A stretch of DNA of 34,483 nt, taken from assembly GCF_014654205.1 (NCBI RefSeq), contig NZ_BNAW01000072.1, positions 1-34,483 of the forward strand. The letters run 5' to 3'. Below the pieces are notes generated by a model. It worked only from the letters and a program-made list of their open reading frames with translations. It had not been told where the DNA came from and did not search any database. Source of the stretch: Amycolatopsis bullii (GTDB lineage: Bacteria > Actinomycetota > Actinomycetes > Mycobacteriales > Pseudonocardiaceae). Position 1 is the stretch's first letter. Each line of letters starts with the position of its first letter. Shown in pieces: positions 1 to 11,600 of this stretch. A program made the translations under genes and the position numbers.

Positions 1-1
1 A

Positions 2-3000
2 GGTGATCGAGCACGAGCGCCATCATCCCGCGCCGACGGCACGGCCGCCGCCGTCCCGCTCGTCGAGCGCCTGGCCGGGCGGCCCGCCGCCGACCAGCTC
101 GCCGTCGTGACGGAGCTGGTCCGGGCGGAAGTGGCCACGGTGCTCGGGCACGCCGGCCCGGCTGCGGTCGAGGAGACCGCCGTCTTCAGCGGGCTCGGCT
201 TCGACTCGCTGACCGCCGTCGACCTGCGCAACCGCCTGGCCGCGGTCACCGGCCTGCGGCTGCCGGCCACCCTGGTCTTCGACCACCCGACGCCCCTGGC
301 GGTCGCCCGGCACCTGCGGGCCGAGCTCGTCGGCGACCGCACCGGCGGGGCCGTGGTCCGGGCCGGCACCCCGGTCGACGACGACCCGATCGTCGTCGTG
401 GGCATGGCCTGCCGCTATCCCGGCGGCGTGCGCACCCCGGACGACCTGTGGGACCTGGTGGCGACCGGAACCGATGCGATCAGCGGGTTCCCCACCGACC
501 GCGGCTGGCGGCTCGCCGAGCTCTACGACCCCGACCCGGGCCGGGCCGGCACTTGCTACGTGCGGGAAGGCGGTTTCCTCCACGACGCGGCGGAGTTCGA
601 CGCGGAGTTCTTCGGCATGAGCCCGCGGGAGGCGCTCACCACCGATCCGCAGCAGCGGTTGCTGCTGGAACTGGCCTGGGAGACGTTCGAGCAGGCCGGC
701 ATCGACCCGGCGGGACTGCGCGGCAGCGACACCGGCGTGTTCGCCGGGATCATGTACCAGGATTACGGGGCCCGGCTGCAGCAGGCGGCGCGGGTGCCGG
801 CCGGGTATGAGGGCTACCTGGTCAACGGCAGCGCGGGCAGCATCGCGTCCGGCCGGGTCGCCTACACCTTCGGGTTCGAGGGGCCGGCGGTCACGATCGA
901 CACGGCCTGCTCGTCGTCGCTGGTCGCCCTGCACCTCGCGGCCCGGTCGCTGCGGGCGGGCGAGTGCGGGATGGCCCTGGTGGGCGGGGCGACCGTGCTG
1001 GCCAGCCCGGCGGTGTTCGTCGAGTTTTCCCGGCAGCGCGGCCTCGCCGCGGACGGCCGGTGCAAGGCGTTCGCCGCGTCGGCGGACGGCACGGGCTGGG
1101 CCGAAGGCGCCGGCCTGCTCCTGCTGGAGCGGCTGTCGGACGCGGAGCGGCACGGGCACCGGGTGCTGGCGATCGTCCGGGGGTCCGCGGTGAACCAGGA
1201 CGGCGCGTCGAACGGGTTGACCGCGCCGAACGGTCCTTCGCAGCAGCGGGTGATCCGGGCGGCGCTGGCCGATGCCGGGCTGGCACCGTCCGATGTGGAC
1301 GTCGTCGAGGCGCACGGGACGGGGACCACGCTGGGCGATCCGATCGAGGCGCAGGCCGTGCTGGCGACGTACGGGCAGAACCGGGAAACGCCGCTGTGGC
1401 TCGGGTCGCTGAAGTCCAACATCGGGCACACGCAGGCGGCCGCGGGCGTCGGCGGCGTGCTCAAGATGATCATGGCCATGCGGCACGGACGGCTGCCCGA
1501 AACGTTGCACGTCGACACGCCCACCCCGCACGTCGACTGGTCCGCGGGCGCGGTCTCGCTGCTGACCGGGCCGGTCGAGTGGCCGGAGCCGGGCCGCCCG
1601 CGCCGGGCCGGCGTCTCGTCGTTCGGCGTCAGCGGAACCAACGCCCACGTCATCCTCGAACAACCGCCGGTGCCCGCCGAGCCCGCGGTGCCCGCCCCGG
1701 CCGGTCCGCTGCCGCTCGTCCTCTCGGCGAAGAGCGAGGCCGCGCTGCGGGCCCAGGCGATCCGGCTGCGCGACCGGCTGGCCGAACGGCCCGGGCCGAC
1801 GCCGGCCGAACTGGCCCGGTCACTGGCGACGACCCGCGCCCACCTGGCGAAGCGCGCGGTGGTGATCGCCGCGGACGGGGCCGAGGTCCTCGCGGGCCTC
1901 GACGCCCTCGTCGGTGACCGCGCCGCCGCGAACGTCCGGCGCGGTGCCATGAGCCCGGGCCGCACCGCGTTCCTCTTCACCGGCCAGGGCGCCCAGCGGC
2001 TCGGGATGGGCCGCCGGCTCCACGAGGTCCTTCCCGGCTTCGCCGCGGCGTTCGACGAGGTGTGCGCGCACCTCGACGGGCCGCTCGGCCGGTCGCTGGC
2101 CGAAGTGGTCTTCACCGATCCCGAGTCGCCGCTGGATCGCACGATGTTCACGCAGGCCGGCCTGTTCGCGCTCGAGGTCGCGCTCTTCCGGGTGCTGGAC
2201 GGCGCCGGTGTCCGGCCCGGCCTGCTGCTCGGCCACTCGATCGGCGAGGTCGCGGCCGCGCACGTGGCCGGGGTGCTTTCGCTGCCGGACGCCTGCACGC
2301 TGGTCGCCGCCCGCGGACGGCTGATGCAGGCGCTCCCGGCGGGCGGCGCGATGATCGCCGTGCGGGCCGAGCCGGCGGAGCTCGACGCCGACCTGGACGA
2401 GCGGGTGTCGATCGCGGCGGTCAACGGCCCCGGCTCGGTCGTGCTCTCCGGGGAAACGGCCGCGGTGGAGGATGTCGCGGCCCGCTGGCTGGCCCGCGGT
2501 CACCAGGTGAAGCGGCTCAACACGTCGCACGCCTTCCACTCGTCCTTGATGGAGCCCATGCTCGCCGAATTCGGCGAGGTCCTCGCCGGCCTGACCTACC
2601 ACGAACCGCGGATCCCGGTCGTGTCGAACCTGACCGGAACCGTCGCGGAGCCCGGCCTGCTGACCGACCCCGGTTACTGGATCCGGCAGGTCCGCGGCAC
2701 GGTGCGGTTCGCCGACGGCGTCGCCGAGCTCGCCGCGTCCGGTGTCGAGCGGTACCTGGAGCTGGGACCCGACGGCGTGCTGACCGCGATGGTGCGGGAC
2801 TGCCTCGGCGACGCGCGACCCGCGGTCGCCGTTCCGGTCCTGCGCCGCGGCCGGTCCGACGACGAAGCGTTCTTCACCGCGCTCGGCGAACTGTTCGTCG
2901 CGGGCACCGAGCCCGGCTGGGCCGGACTGCTGCCTGCCGCCCGGCGGGTCGACCTGCCCACCTACGCCTTCCAGCGGTCGCGGTTCTGGCTCGACCCACC

Positions 3001-5605
3001 CCCGGCGCCCGCCGACGTGACGGACGCGGGGCTGCGGTCGCCCGGCCACCCGCTGCTCGGAGCGGTCCTCGAAGTCGGGGAAGCGGGTTCGGTCGTGCTG
3101 ACCGGCCGGCTTTCGCCGGAGGCGGCGCCCTGGCTCGCCGACCACGCCGTGGGCGACGTCGTGGTCGTGCCCGGGGCGGTGGTCCTCGAACTGGCCCTGC
3201 GCGCGGCCGAGGAGACCGGGTGCGAGCTGGTCGAGGAACTGACCATGGAGAAGCCCCTGGCGTTGCCCGAGGCCGGGGTATCCGTCCAGGTGTTCGTCGC
3301 GGGCGCGGAGGAAACCGGCCGGCGCGAGCTGGTCGTGTACGCGCGCGCCGGTGACGACCCGTGGCGCCGGCACGCCGCCGGCGTGCTGGCGCCGGTGGCG
3401 GACCGGCCGGTGGATCCGGGGGAGTGGCCGCCGGCGGACGCGGAAGAACTGCCGCTGGACGGCCTCTACGAGCGGCTCGCGGCGAGCGGGGTCCGTTACG
3501 GGCCCGCGTTCCGGGGGCTGACCCGGGCCTGGCGGCGGGACGGCGAAATCCTGGCCGAAGCCGCGCTGCCCGCCGGGGTGGACACCGGCGGCTACGCGGT
3601 GCACCCGGCCTTGCTGGACGCGGCGCTGCACACCGTGGCGCTCACCGGGCGCCCGGAGCCGGTCCTGCCGTTCTCCTGGACGCGGGTGTCCCGGCACGCC
3701 GGGGCGGCCGCGCTGCGCGTGCGGCTGGTTCCCGAGGGCGCGGACGGGGTTTCCCTGACCCTCGCCGACGACGCCGGGCGGCCGGTCGCGTCGGTCGGTG
3801 CGCTGGCACTGCGGCCGGTGGCCGCCGACCGGCTGCGCACCGTCCGCGGCGCCGCACTGTACACAGTGGACTGGACGGACGGCGCCGCGGCGCCCGGCCT
3901 GCCCGCCGGCACACCCGAGGTTCCCTCGGCGGCCGGGCTCGCGGCCCTCGCCGAGGTGCCGGACGTGGTCGTCCACCGGTGCCGCACCGGAGCCGGCGAC
4001 GTCCCGGCCGAAGCACGGGCCGCGGTCCACACCGCGCTCGGGCTGGCGCAGGCCTGGCTCGCCGACGAGCGGTGTGCGGCGGCGAAACTCGTCGTCGTGA
4101 CGGAAGGCGCCGTCGCGGCCCGGGACGGCGAGCCGGTGTGGAACCCGGCCGCCGCGGCGGTCTGGGGACTGATCCGGACCGCGCAGACGGAGAACCCCGG
4201 CCGCTTCCACCTCGTCGACACCGAACCCGGGACCGGTGCCGTGCCGTTCGCGGCGGACGAGCCCCAGCTCGCTGTCCGGTCGGGGACCGTGCGGGTGCCG
4301 CGGCTGGCGCGGGCTGAGGTGCCGGCGGACGCCGCCGTGCAGCCCGCCGACCCGGCGGGCACGGTCGTCGTCAGCGGCGCCGGTGGCGGACTGGGCACCC
4401 TCGTCACGCGGAACCTCGCGACCGTCCGGGGCGCCCGGCACCTCCTGCTGATCAGCCGGCGGGGCGCCGTCGACCCGGGGCTGCTGGCCGACCTGGCGGA
4501 ACGGGGCGTCTCGGTGCGGGTCGCGGCGTGCGACGTCGCCGACCGCGCGGCCCTCGCCGCGGTATTGGCCACCGTCCCGGCGGCCCACCCGGTGCGCGAA
4601 GTCGTGCACCTGGCGGGGGTGCTCGACGACGGCGTGCTGCCGGCGCTGACCGCCGAGCGGGTGGACCGCGTGCTCGCCCCGAAGGTCGACGGCGCGTGGA
4701 ACCTGCACGAGCTGACGTCGGACCTGTCGGCGTTCGTCCTCTTCTCCTCGGCCTCCGGCGTCCTCGGCACGGCCGGGCAGGCGAACTACGCGGCCGCCAA
4801 CGCCTTCCTGGACGCGCTCGCCGCACACCGGCGTGGCCTTGGCCTGCCCGCGACATCCCTGGCGTGGGGCCGCTGGCACGACGGCATGGGTGCCCGGCCG
4901 GGCGCGGCGCGCTCCGCCGCGGACGCGCTGTCGGCGGAGGAAGGGCTCGACCTCTTCGACGCGGCCGTGGTGCTGGACCGGTCCCTGGTCGTGGCCGCCC
5001 GGCTCGACGTCCCCGCCGACCGGTACGCGGCGCATCCGCTGTGGCGCGGCCGGACCCCGGCGCGGCCCCGGTCCGCCGACGGCCCGGCGACGGCCGCCAC
5101 GGCGGCGCGGCGGCTGGCCGAGGCGCCGCCGGGCGAGCGGATCGAGCTGCTGGCCGAGCTGGTCCGGGCGGAAGCGGCCGCCGTGCTCGGGCACGTCCGG
5201 GCGGACGCGGTCGAGATGGGCCGCGCGTTCACCGACCTGGGCTTCGACTCGCTGACCGCGCTGGAGTTCCGGAACCGGCTCGGCGAGGTGACGGGGCTGC
5301 GGCTGCCCGCCGCGCTGATCTTCGACCACCCGACACCGGACGACGTCGTGGCCTTCCTGGCGGCCGGCCTGGCCCCGGCCGGACCCGGCCCCGCGCCGGA
5401 CCTGGTCGGCGAACTCGACCGGCTGGGTGCGGCGCTGGACGGGGAGGAACTGGACGAGCTGACCCGCGAGGTGCTCGCCGACCGGCTCGGTGGCCTGCTC
5501 GCCCGGCTCACCCCGGCGGGCGGGCCGGCGCGGGCGTCGGTGGCGGAGCAGCTGGGCGCGGCCACCGACGACGAAATCTTCAGCTTCATCGACAACGAGC
5601 TGTAG
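2..5605 (+). CDS. Modular type I PKS, 5'-truncated: ACP | KS-AT-DH-KR-ACP, C-terminal docking
   Basis: The reading frame is open to the left edge, so the gene starts upstream; the GTG at 107 is only an internal valine. It shows an ACP ending an upstream module (GFDSL, Ser codon 206-208), then one full module. KS is about 386-1660 with DTACSSS (Cys codon 908-910), EAHGTGT and NIGHTQ intact. AT is about 1960-2870 with GHSIGE and HAFH (2528-2539), the malonyl-CoA signature. DH is about 3040-3820; its first motif reads HAVGD-4x-P, with Asp (3155-3157) where Gly is usual, while the later LLDAALH Asp is kept. KR is about 4340-4920, with a glycine-rich NADPH loop, an LDD motif (B-type, D-hydroxyl) and catalytic Ser and Tyr. 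ACP is about 5155-5370. The tail of about 70 residues ending FIDNEL is a class 1 docking helix for the next PKS. Expected output is an enoyl, or a D-3-hydroxyacyl if DH is weak. Confidence 0.96.
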   Translation, partial: GDRARAPSSRADGTAAAVPLVERLAGRPAADQLAVVTELVRAEVATVLGHAGPAAVEETAVFSGLGFDSLTAVDLRNRLAAVTGLRLPATLVFDHPTPLAVARHLRAELVGDRTGGAVVRAGTPVDDDPIVVVGMACRYPGGVRTPDDLWDLVATGTDAISGFPTDRGWRLAELYDPDPGRAGTCYVREGGFLHDAAEFDAEFFGMSPREALTTDPQQRLLLELAWETFEQAGIDPAGLRGSDTGVFAGIMYQDYGARLQQAARVPAGYEGYLVNGSAGSIASGRVAYTFGFEGPAVTIDTACSSSLVALHLAARSLRAGECGMALVGGATVLASPAVFVEFSRQRGLAADGRCKAFAASADGTGWAEGAGLLLLERLSDAERHGHRVLAIVRGSAVNQDGASNGLTAPNGPSQQRVIRAALADAGLAPSDVDVVEAHGTGTTLGDPIEAQAVLATYGQNRETPLWLGSLKSNIGHTQAAAGVGGVLKMIMAMRHGRLPETLHVDTPTPHVDWSAGAVSLLTGPVEWPEPGRPRRAGVSSFGVSGTNAHVILEQPPVPAEPAVPAPAGPLPLVLSAKSEAALRAQAIRLRDRLAERPGPTPAELARSLATTRAHLAKRAVVIAADGAEVLAGLDALVGDRAAANVRRGAMSPGRTAFLFTGQGAQRLGMGRRLHEVLPGFAAAFDEVCAHLDGPLGRSLAEVVFTDPESPLDRTMFTQAGLFALEVALFRVLDGAGVRPGLLLGHSIGEVAAAHVAGVLSLPDACTLVAARGRLMQALPAGGAMIAVRAEPAELDADLDERVSIAAVNGPGSVVLSGETAAVEDVAARWLARGHQVKRLNTSHAFHSSLMEPMLAEFGEVLAGLTYHEPRIPVVSNLTGTVAEPGLLTDPGYWIRQVRGTVRFADGVAELAASGVERYLELGPDGVLTAMVRDCLGDARPAVAVPVLRRGRSDDEAFFTALGELFVAGTEPGWAGLLPAARRVDLPTYAFQRSRFWLDPPPAPADVTDAGLRSPGHPLLGAVLEVGEAGSVVLTGRLSPEAAPWLADHAVGDVVVVPGAVVLELALRAAEETGCELVEELTMEKPLALPEAGVSVQVFVAGAEETGRRELVVYARAGDDPWRRHAAGVLAPVADRPVDPGEWPPADAEELPLDGLYERLAASGVRYGPAFRGLTRAWRRDGEILAEAALPAGVDTGGYAVHPALLDAALHTVALTGRPEPVLPFSWTRVSRHAGAAALRVRLVPEGADGVSLTLADDAGRPVASVGALALRPVAADRLRTVRGAALYTVDWTDGAAAPGLPAGTPEVPSAAGLAALAEVPDVVVHRCRTGAGDVPAEARAAVHTALGLAQAWLADERCAAAKLVVVTEGAVAARDGEPVWNPAAAAVWGLIRTAQTENPGRFHLVDTEPGTGAVPFAADEPQLAVRSGTVRVPRLARAEVPADAAVQPADPAGTVVVSGAGGGLGTLVTRNLATVRGARHLLLISRRGAVDPGLLADLAERGVSVRVAACDVADRAALAAVLATVPAAHPVREVVHLAGVLDDGVLPALTAERVDRVLAPKVDGAWNLHELTSDLSAFVLFSSASGVLGTAGQANYAAANAFLDALAAHRRGLGLPATSLAWGRWHDGMGARPGAARSAADALSAEEGLDLFDAAVVLDRSLVVAARLDVPADRYAAHPLWRGRTPARPRSADGPATAATAARRLAEAPPGERIELLAELVRAEAAAVLGHVRADAVEMGRAFTDLGFDSLTALEFRNRLGEVTGLRLPAALIFDHPTPDDVVAFLAAGLAPAGPGPAPDLVGELDRLGAALDGEELDELTREVLADRLGGLLARLTPAGGPARASVAEQLGAATDDEIFSFIDNEL

Positions 5606-5614
5606 GAGACGCCT

Positions 5615-8600
5615 GTGTCGAACGAGGACAAGCTTCGCGACTACCTCAAGCGGGTCACCGCGGACCTGCACGAGGCTCGTGAACGCTTGCGCGAGCACGA
5701 GGCCGGTACCGCGGACCCGATCGCGATCGTGGGCATGGCCTGCCGGTTCCCCGGCGGTGTCTCGTCGCCGGATGAGCTCTGGGAGCTGGTGGCCGACGGC
5801 CGGGACGCGATCACGGCGTTCCCGGCCGACCGCGGCTGGGACCTGGCCGCGCTGTACGACCCCGACCCCGACCACGTCGGCACCAGTACCACGCGCGAGG
5901 GCGGGTTCCTGCACGACGCGGCGGAGTTCGACGCGGGGTTCTTCGGGGTGTCACCGCGGGAGGCGCTGGCGATGGATCCGCAGCAGCGGTTGCTGCTGGA
6001 GACCTCGTGGGAGGCGTTCGAGGACGCGGGCATCGATCCGGGGACCGTCCGGGGCGGCCGGGTCGGCGTGTTCACCGGAATCATGTACCACGACTACGGT
6101 TCGCGGCTGCAGCACCGGCCGAACCCGGAGTTCGAGGGCTACCTCGGCGAGGGGAGCGCGGGCAGCATCGCCTCCGGCCGGGTGGCCTACGTACTGGGGC
6201 TCGAAGGCCCCGCGGTCACCGTCGACACGGCGTGCTCGTCGTCGCTGGTCTCGTTGCACCTGGCCGTCCAGTCGCTGCGGCGGGGCGAGTGCGAGCTCGC
6301 GCTGGCGGCCGGCGCCACGGTGATGGCCACCCCGGCGACGTTCGTGGAGTTCTCCCGGCAGCGCGGGCTTTCGCCGGACGGCCGGTGCAAATCCTTCGGG
6401 GACGCCGCCGACGGGACCGGCTGGGGCGAGGGCGCCGGGGTGGTGCTGGTCGAGCGGCTGTCGGACGCAGTGCGGAAGGGGCACCGCGTGCTGGCGGTGG
6501 TGCGGGGTTCGGCGATCAACTCCGACGGCGCGTCGAATGGCCTGACCGCGCCGAACGGGCCTTCGCAGCAGCGGGTGATCCGCGCAGCGCTGGCCGACGC
6601 CCGCCTCGCTCCGTCCGATGTGGACGTCGTCGAGGCCCACGGGACCGGCACCGTGCTCGGCGACCCGATCGAGGCCGACGCGCTGCTGGCGGTGTACGGC
6701 GCGGGCCGCGCGGCCGACCGTCCCCTGTGGCTCGGCTCGGTGAAGTCGAACATCGGGCACACCCAGGCCGCCGCCGGGGTCGCCGGCGTGATCAAGGCCG
6801 TCCAGGCGATGCGGCACGGCGTGGTGCCGAAGACACTGCACGCGGACCCCCTCTCGTCCCACGTGGACTGGTCGTCCGGGCGGGTGCGCCCGGCGCTCGA
6901 AGCCGTGGCGTGGGCCGATCCCGGGCGCCCGCGCCGCGCCGGTGTCTCCTCGTTCGGGATCAGCGGGACCAACGCGCACGTCATTCTCGAGCAGGCACCG
7001 GAAGCCGGCCCCGAGCCGGCGCCGGCGCCGGTGCCCGTCGTGCCCTGGGTGCTTTCGGCCGCATCGGAACCCGCCCTGCGCGCGCAGGCGGCCAGGCTGG
7101 CCGCGGTGGACGCGGACCCGGTCGACATCGGCTGGTCCCTGCTGACCACGCGCGCGCTGCTGCCGCACCGGGCCGTCGTGCTGGCCACCGACCGCGCGAG
7201 CGCCGAGGCCGGGCTCGCGGCGCTGGCCGGCGGGGAGCCCGCGCCGAACGTGGTGACCGGCCGGGCCACGGGACCGCGGAAGCCGGCGTTCGTCTTCTCG
7301 GGCCAGGGCAGCCAGCGACCGGGCATGGGACGCGAACTGCACGAGTCGTACCCGGTGTTCGCGGCGGCGCTCGACGAGGTGTGCGCGGCCTTCGCCCCCC
7401 ACCTCCCGCGCCCGCTGCGCGAGGTGATGTTCGCCGACACCGGGCAGCCCGAGGCGGCATTGCTCGACGAAACCCGCTACACCCAGCCGGCCTTGTTCGC
7501 TTTCGAGGTCGCGTTGTACCGCCTCGCGGTCTCGTTCGGCCTCGGCCCCCACGCGCTCACCGGGCATTCGGTCGGCGAGATCGCCGCCGCGCACGTGGCC
7601 GGGGTGCTGTCGCTGGCCGACGCCTGCGCGCTGGTCGCCGCCCGCGGTGCGTTGATGCAGGAACTGCCCGCGGGAGGCGCGATGCTCGCCGTCGCGGCGG
7701 CGGAGGGCGACGTCGCCGGGCTCCTCGGCGACCGAGCCGGGCTCGCCGCGGTGAACGGCCCGGACGCCGTGGTGATCTCCGGTGACGAGTCCGCTGTGGA
7801 CGATCTGGCCACGGCCTTCGCCGCGCGCGGGGTGCGGGTCCGGCGGCTGCGGGTGAGCCACGCCTTCCACTCACCGCGGATGGAGCCGATGCTCGACGCG
7901 TTCCGCGCCGTGGTGCGCGGACTCGAATTCCGGGAGCCCGCGCTGCCGATCGTGTCGACGGTGACCGGCGCTGTCGCCGGGCCGGGGGAGCTCACCGATC
8001 CGGAGTACTGGGTGCGGCACGCGCGCGAAACCGTGCGCTTCGCCGACGCCGTCGACGCGCTGCGGGACGCGGGCGCGACCGCGTACGTCGAACTCGGACC
8101 GGACGCGGTGCTCGCCGCGATGGTGCGCGGCTGCCTGGGTGACGGCGCCACCGAGCCGGTGGTGCCGATGCTCCGCCGGGGACGGCCGGAAGCCGAAGCC
8201 GTGCTCGCCGCCATCGGGACGGCGTTCGTGAGCGGGACGGGGGTGGACTGGCTCTCGGTGCTGCCCACCGGCCGCCGGGTGGCCTTGCCCACCTACGCGT
8301 TCCAGCGCGAGCGGTACTGGCTCGACCCGCCCGCCGACGCCGGCGACCTCACCGCCGCCGGGCTCGGGGCGGCCGGGCACCCGCTGCTCAGCACTGTGGT
8401 CGGCGTCGCCGGGTCCGACCGGCTGGTGCTGACCGGCCGGCTGTCCGGCCGGACCCGGCCGTGGCTGACCGAGCACGCCGTGGCGGGCACCGTGCTCCTG
8501 CCCGGCACGGCGTTCGTCGAGCTCGCCCTGCGTGCCGGGGCGGAGGTCGGCTGCCCGCTCGTGGCCGAGCTCACCCTGCAGGCGCCGCTGGTCCTGCCCG

Positions 8601-11600
8601 GCGACGACGGCGTGGACGTCCAGCTCGTGCTCGACCCGCCGGACGAGACGGGCCGGCGCCCGCTGGCCGTCTACTCCCGGGCAGGCGAGGCCTGGCTGCC
8701 CCACGCCACCGGCCTGCTCGCCCCCGGCGTCCCGGCCGCCGCGGACGAGGAGCCCTGGCCGCCGGCCGGCGCACGGGCCGAGGACGTCGCCGGCCTGTAC
8801 GACCGGCTGGCCGGCCTCGGGTTCGGGTACGGGCCGGTGTTCCAGGGCCTGCGCGCGCTCTGGCGCCGCGGGCCGGACCTCTTCGCCGAGCTGGCTCTGC
8901 CCGCGGAGGCGCACCGGGACGCGGGGGGCTACGCACTCCACCCGGCGCTGTTGGACGCCGCCCTCCACGCATTGGCCGGCGACGACGCAGCGAGTCCGCT
9001 GCTGCCCTTCGCCTGGCACGACGTCGTGGTGCACACCCCGGGTGCCGCGGTGGCCCGGGCTCGGCTCACCCGCCGGGGCGAGACGCTTTCCCTGGCCCTC
9101 AGCGACCAGGAGGGCCGTCCGGTCGCGTCGGTCCGGTCTCTGGTCCTCCGGCCGCTGGACCCGGCGCTGCTGCGCGCGTCCGGAATCGCCGACGCGCTCT
9201 TCACGCTCGGCTGGGTGCCGGCCTCGCCGTCGCGGACCCGGCCCGGCCGGTGCGTCGTGATCGGCCCGGGGCTGGCGGGGTCCGCGGCGCCGCTGCCGGA
9301 GTTCGCCGATCTGCCCGCGCTGCTCCTCGACACCGGGCCCGAGCCGGAATTCGTCCTGGCCCCGGTGCCGAGCGGCAACACCGGCCCGGTCGCCGCCGCC
9401 CACCGGATGACGGCCGATGTGCTGCGGCTGCTGCGGTCCTGGCTCTCGCTCGACCGGTTCGCCGGCACGCGGCTGGTGATCGTGACCGCCGGCGCGGCCG
9501 GCGATCCGGCCGCGGCCGCGGTGCACGGCCTCGTCCGGTCCGCGCAGGCGGAACACCCGGGCCGGTTCGTGCTGGCCGACATCGAGGACGCCGCCGACCT
9601 GCCCGCCCTCACCGCCGCGCTCGGCACGGACGAACCGCAGCTCGCCGTCCGCTCGGGCGTGGTGACGGTGCCGCGCCTGGCCCGCGCCGAACCCGCCGCC
9701 GCGCCCGCGTGGGACCCGGACGGGACGGTGCTGATCACCGGCGGCACCGGTGGGCTGGGCGCGCTGGTCGCCCGGCACCTGGTGCGGCGCCACGGCGTCC
9801 GGCACCTGGTCCTGCTCGGCCGCCGGGGTGCGGCGGCGCCGGGCGCGGACGCGCTGGTGCGCGAGCTGACCGAGCTGGGCGCCCGGGTCGCGGTGCACGC
9901 CTGCGACGTCGCCGACCGCGCCGCAGTGGCCGGGGTGCTCGCCGGGATTCCGGCCGGGCACCCGCTGCGCGCGGTCGTGCACGCGGCGGGTGTGGTCGCC
10001 GACGCCACCGTGGGCGCGCTCACCGGGGAGCGGGTGGACCAGGTCCTCGCGCCCAAGGCCGACGCGGCGTGGCACCTGCACGAGCTGACCCGCGGGGCCG
10101 ATCTGATCGCGTTCGTCCTGTTCTCCTCGGTCGCCGGGGTACTGGGCAGCGGCGGGCAGTCGAACTACGCCGCGGCCAACGCCTTCCTGGACGGGCTGGC
10201 CCGCCACCGCCGGGCGATCGGCCTGCCCGCGGTCTCGATCGCCTGGGGGCCGTGGGAGACCGGGATGGCGGGCCGCCTCGACGAGCGGCGGGCGACCCGG
10301 GTCGCGGGTGCGGCCACGCCGCTGACCGACGAGGACGGGCTGGCGCTGCTCGACGCCGTCCTCGAGGGCTCCGGCGCGGTCCCGGTTGCGGTCCGGCTGA
10401 ACACCGCGGCGGTCGGCGACGAGGTCCCGGCCGTGCTCCGCGACCTGGTGCGGACCCGGCCGCGCAAGCCGGCCGGCCGGACACCGGCGCTCGCCGCCCG
10501 CCTCGCCGGCGCCGACGGGCCGGAACGCGAGCGGCTGCTCCTCGACCTCGTGCGGACCGAGACCGCGGCCGTGCTCGGCCACCGCGATCCGGCCGCGGTC
10601 GACCTCGAGCTCTCGTTCGGCGACCAAGGGCTCGACTCCCTGACCGCCTTGGAGCTGCGGAACCGGCTGAGCACGGCGACCGGGCGCACGCTGCCCGCCG
10701 CCGTCGTCTTCGACCACCCGGAACCGCTGCGCCTGGCCCGTTTCCTCGGAGCCGAACTCGCCGGCGCCGATCCGGGGCCGGTGGCCCCGCGCCCGCGCGG
10801 CGCCACCGAGGAACCGGTCGCGATCGTCGGGATGGCGTGCCGCTACCCCGGCGGCGTGTCGTCGCCGGAGGAGCTGTGGGAGCTGGTCGCGCAGGGGCGG
10901 GACGCGGTGGGGAGTTTCCCCGCGGACCGCGGCTGGGACCTGGCCGCGCTCTACGACCCCGACCCCGGGCACGCCGGGACGAGTTACGTGCGCGAGGGCG
11001 GCTTCCTCTACGACGCGGCCGACTTCGACGCCGGCTTCTTCGGCATCTCGCCGCGGGAAGCCCTCGCGATGGATCCCCAGCAGCGGCTTCTGCTGGAGAC
11101 GTCGTGGACCGCACTGGAGCACGCCGGGATCGACCCGGCGTCCCTCCGGGGCAGCTCGGCGGGCGTGTTCACCGGCCTGATGTACCACGACTACGCCACC
11201 GGCCTGACCAGCGTCCCGGACGAGGTCCGCGGGCTGCTCGCCACCGGCAACTCCGGCAGCGCGGCGTCGGGACGGCTCTCCTACACCTTCGGCCTCGAAG
11301 GGCCCGCGGTGACGGTCGACACCGCGTGCTCGTCGTCGCTCGTCGCGCTGCACCTGGCGGCGCAGTCCCTGCGCCGCGGCGAGTGCGACCTGGCGATCGC
11401 GGGCGGCGTGACGGTCATGGCCACGCCGGCGACCTTCCTGGAGTTCTCCCGGCAGGGTGGCCTTTCGCCGGACGGCCGGTGCAAGGCGTTCGCCGCGGCG
11501 GCGGACGGCACCGGCTGGGGCGAGGGGGTCGGGGTGCTGGTCGTCGAGCGGCTTTCGGACGCCCGGCGCCACGGTCACCGGGTGCTCGCGGTCGTCCGTG

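Noticed and set aside
107..109. GTG at 107 as the start of the first PKS
   Set aside because: The same frame is open to the left edge and encodes a normal pre-ACP linker (VERLAGRPAADQLAVV). There is no ribosome-binding site, and a PKS starting inside an ACP would be incomplete.
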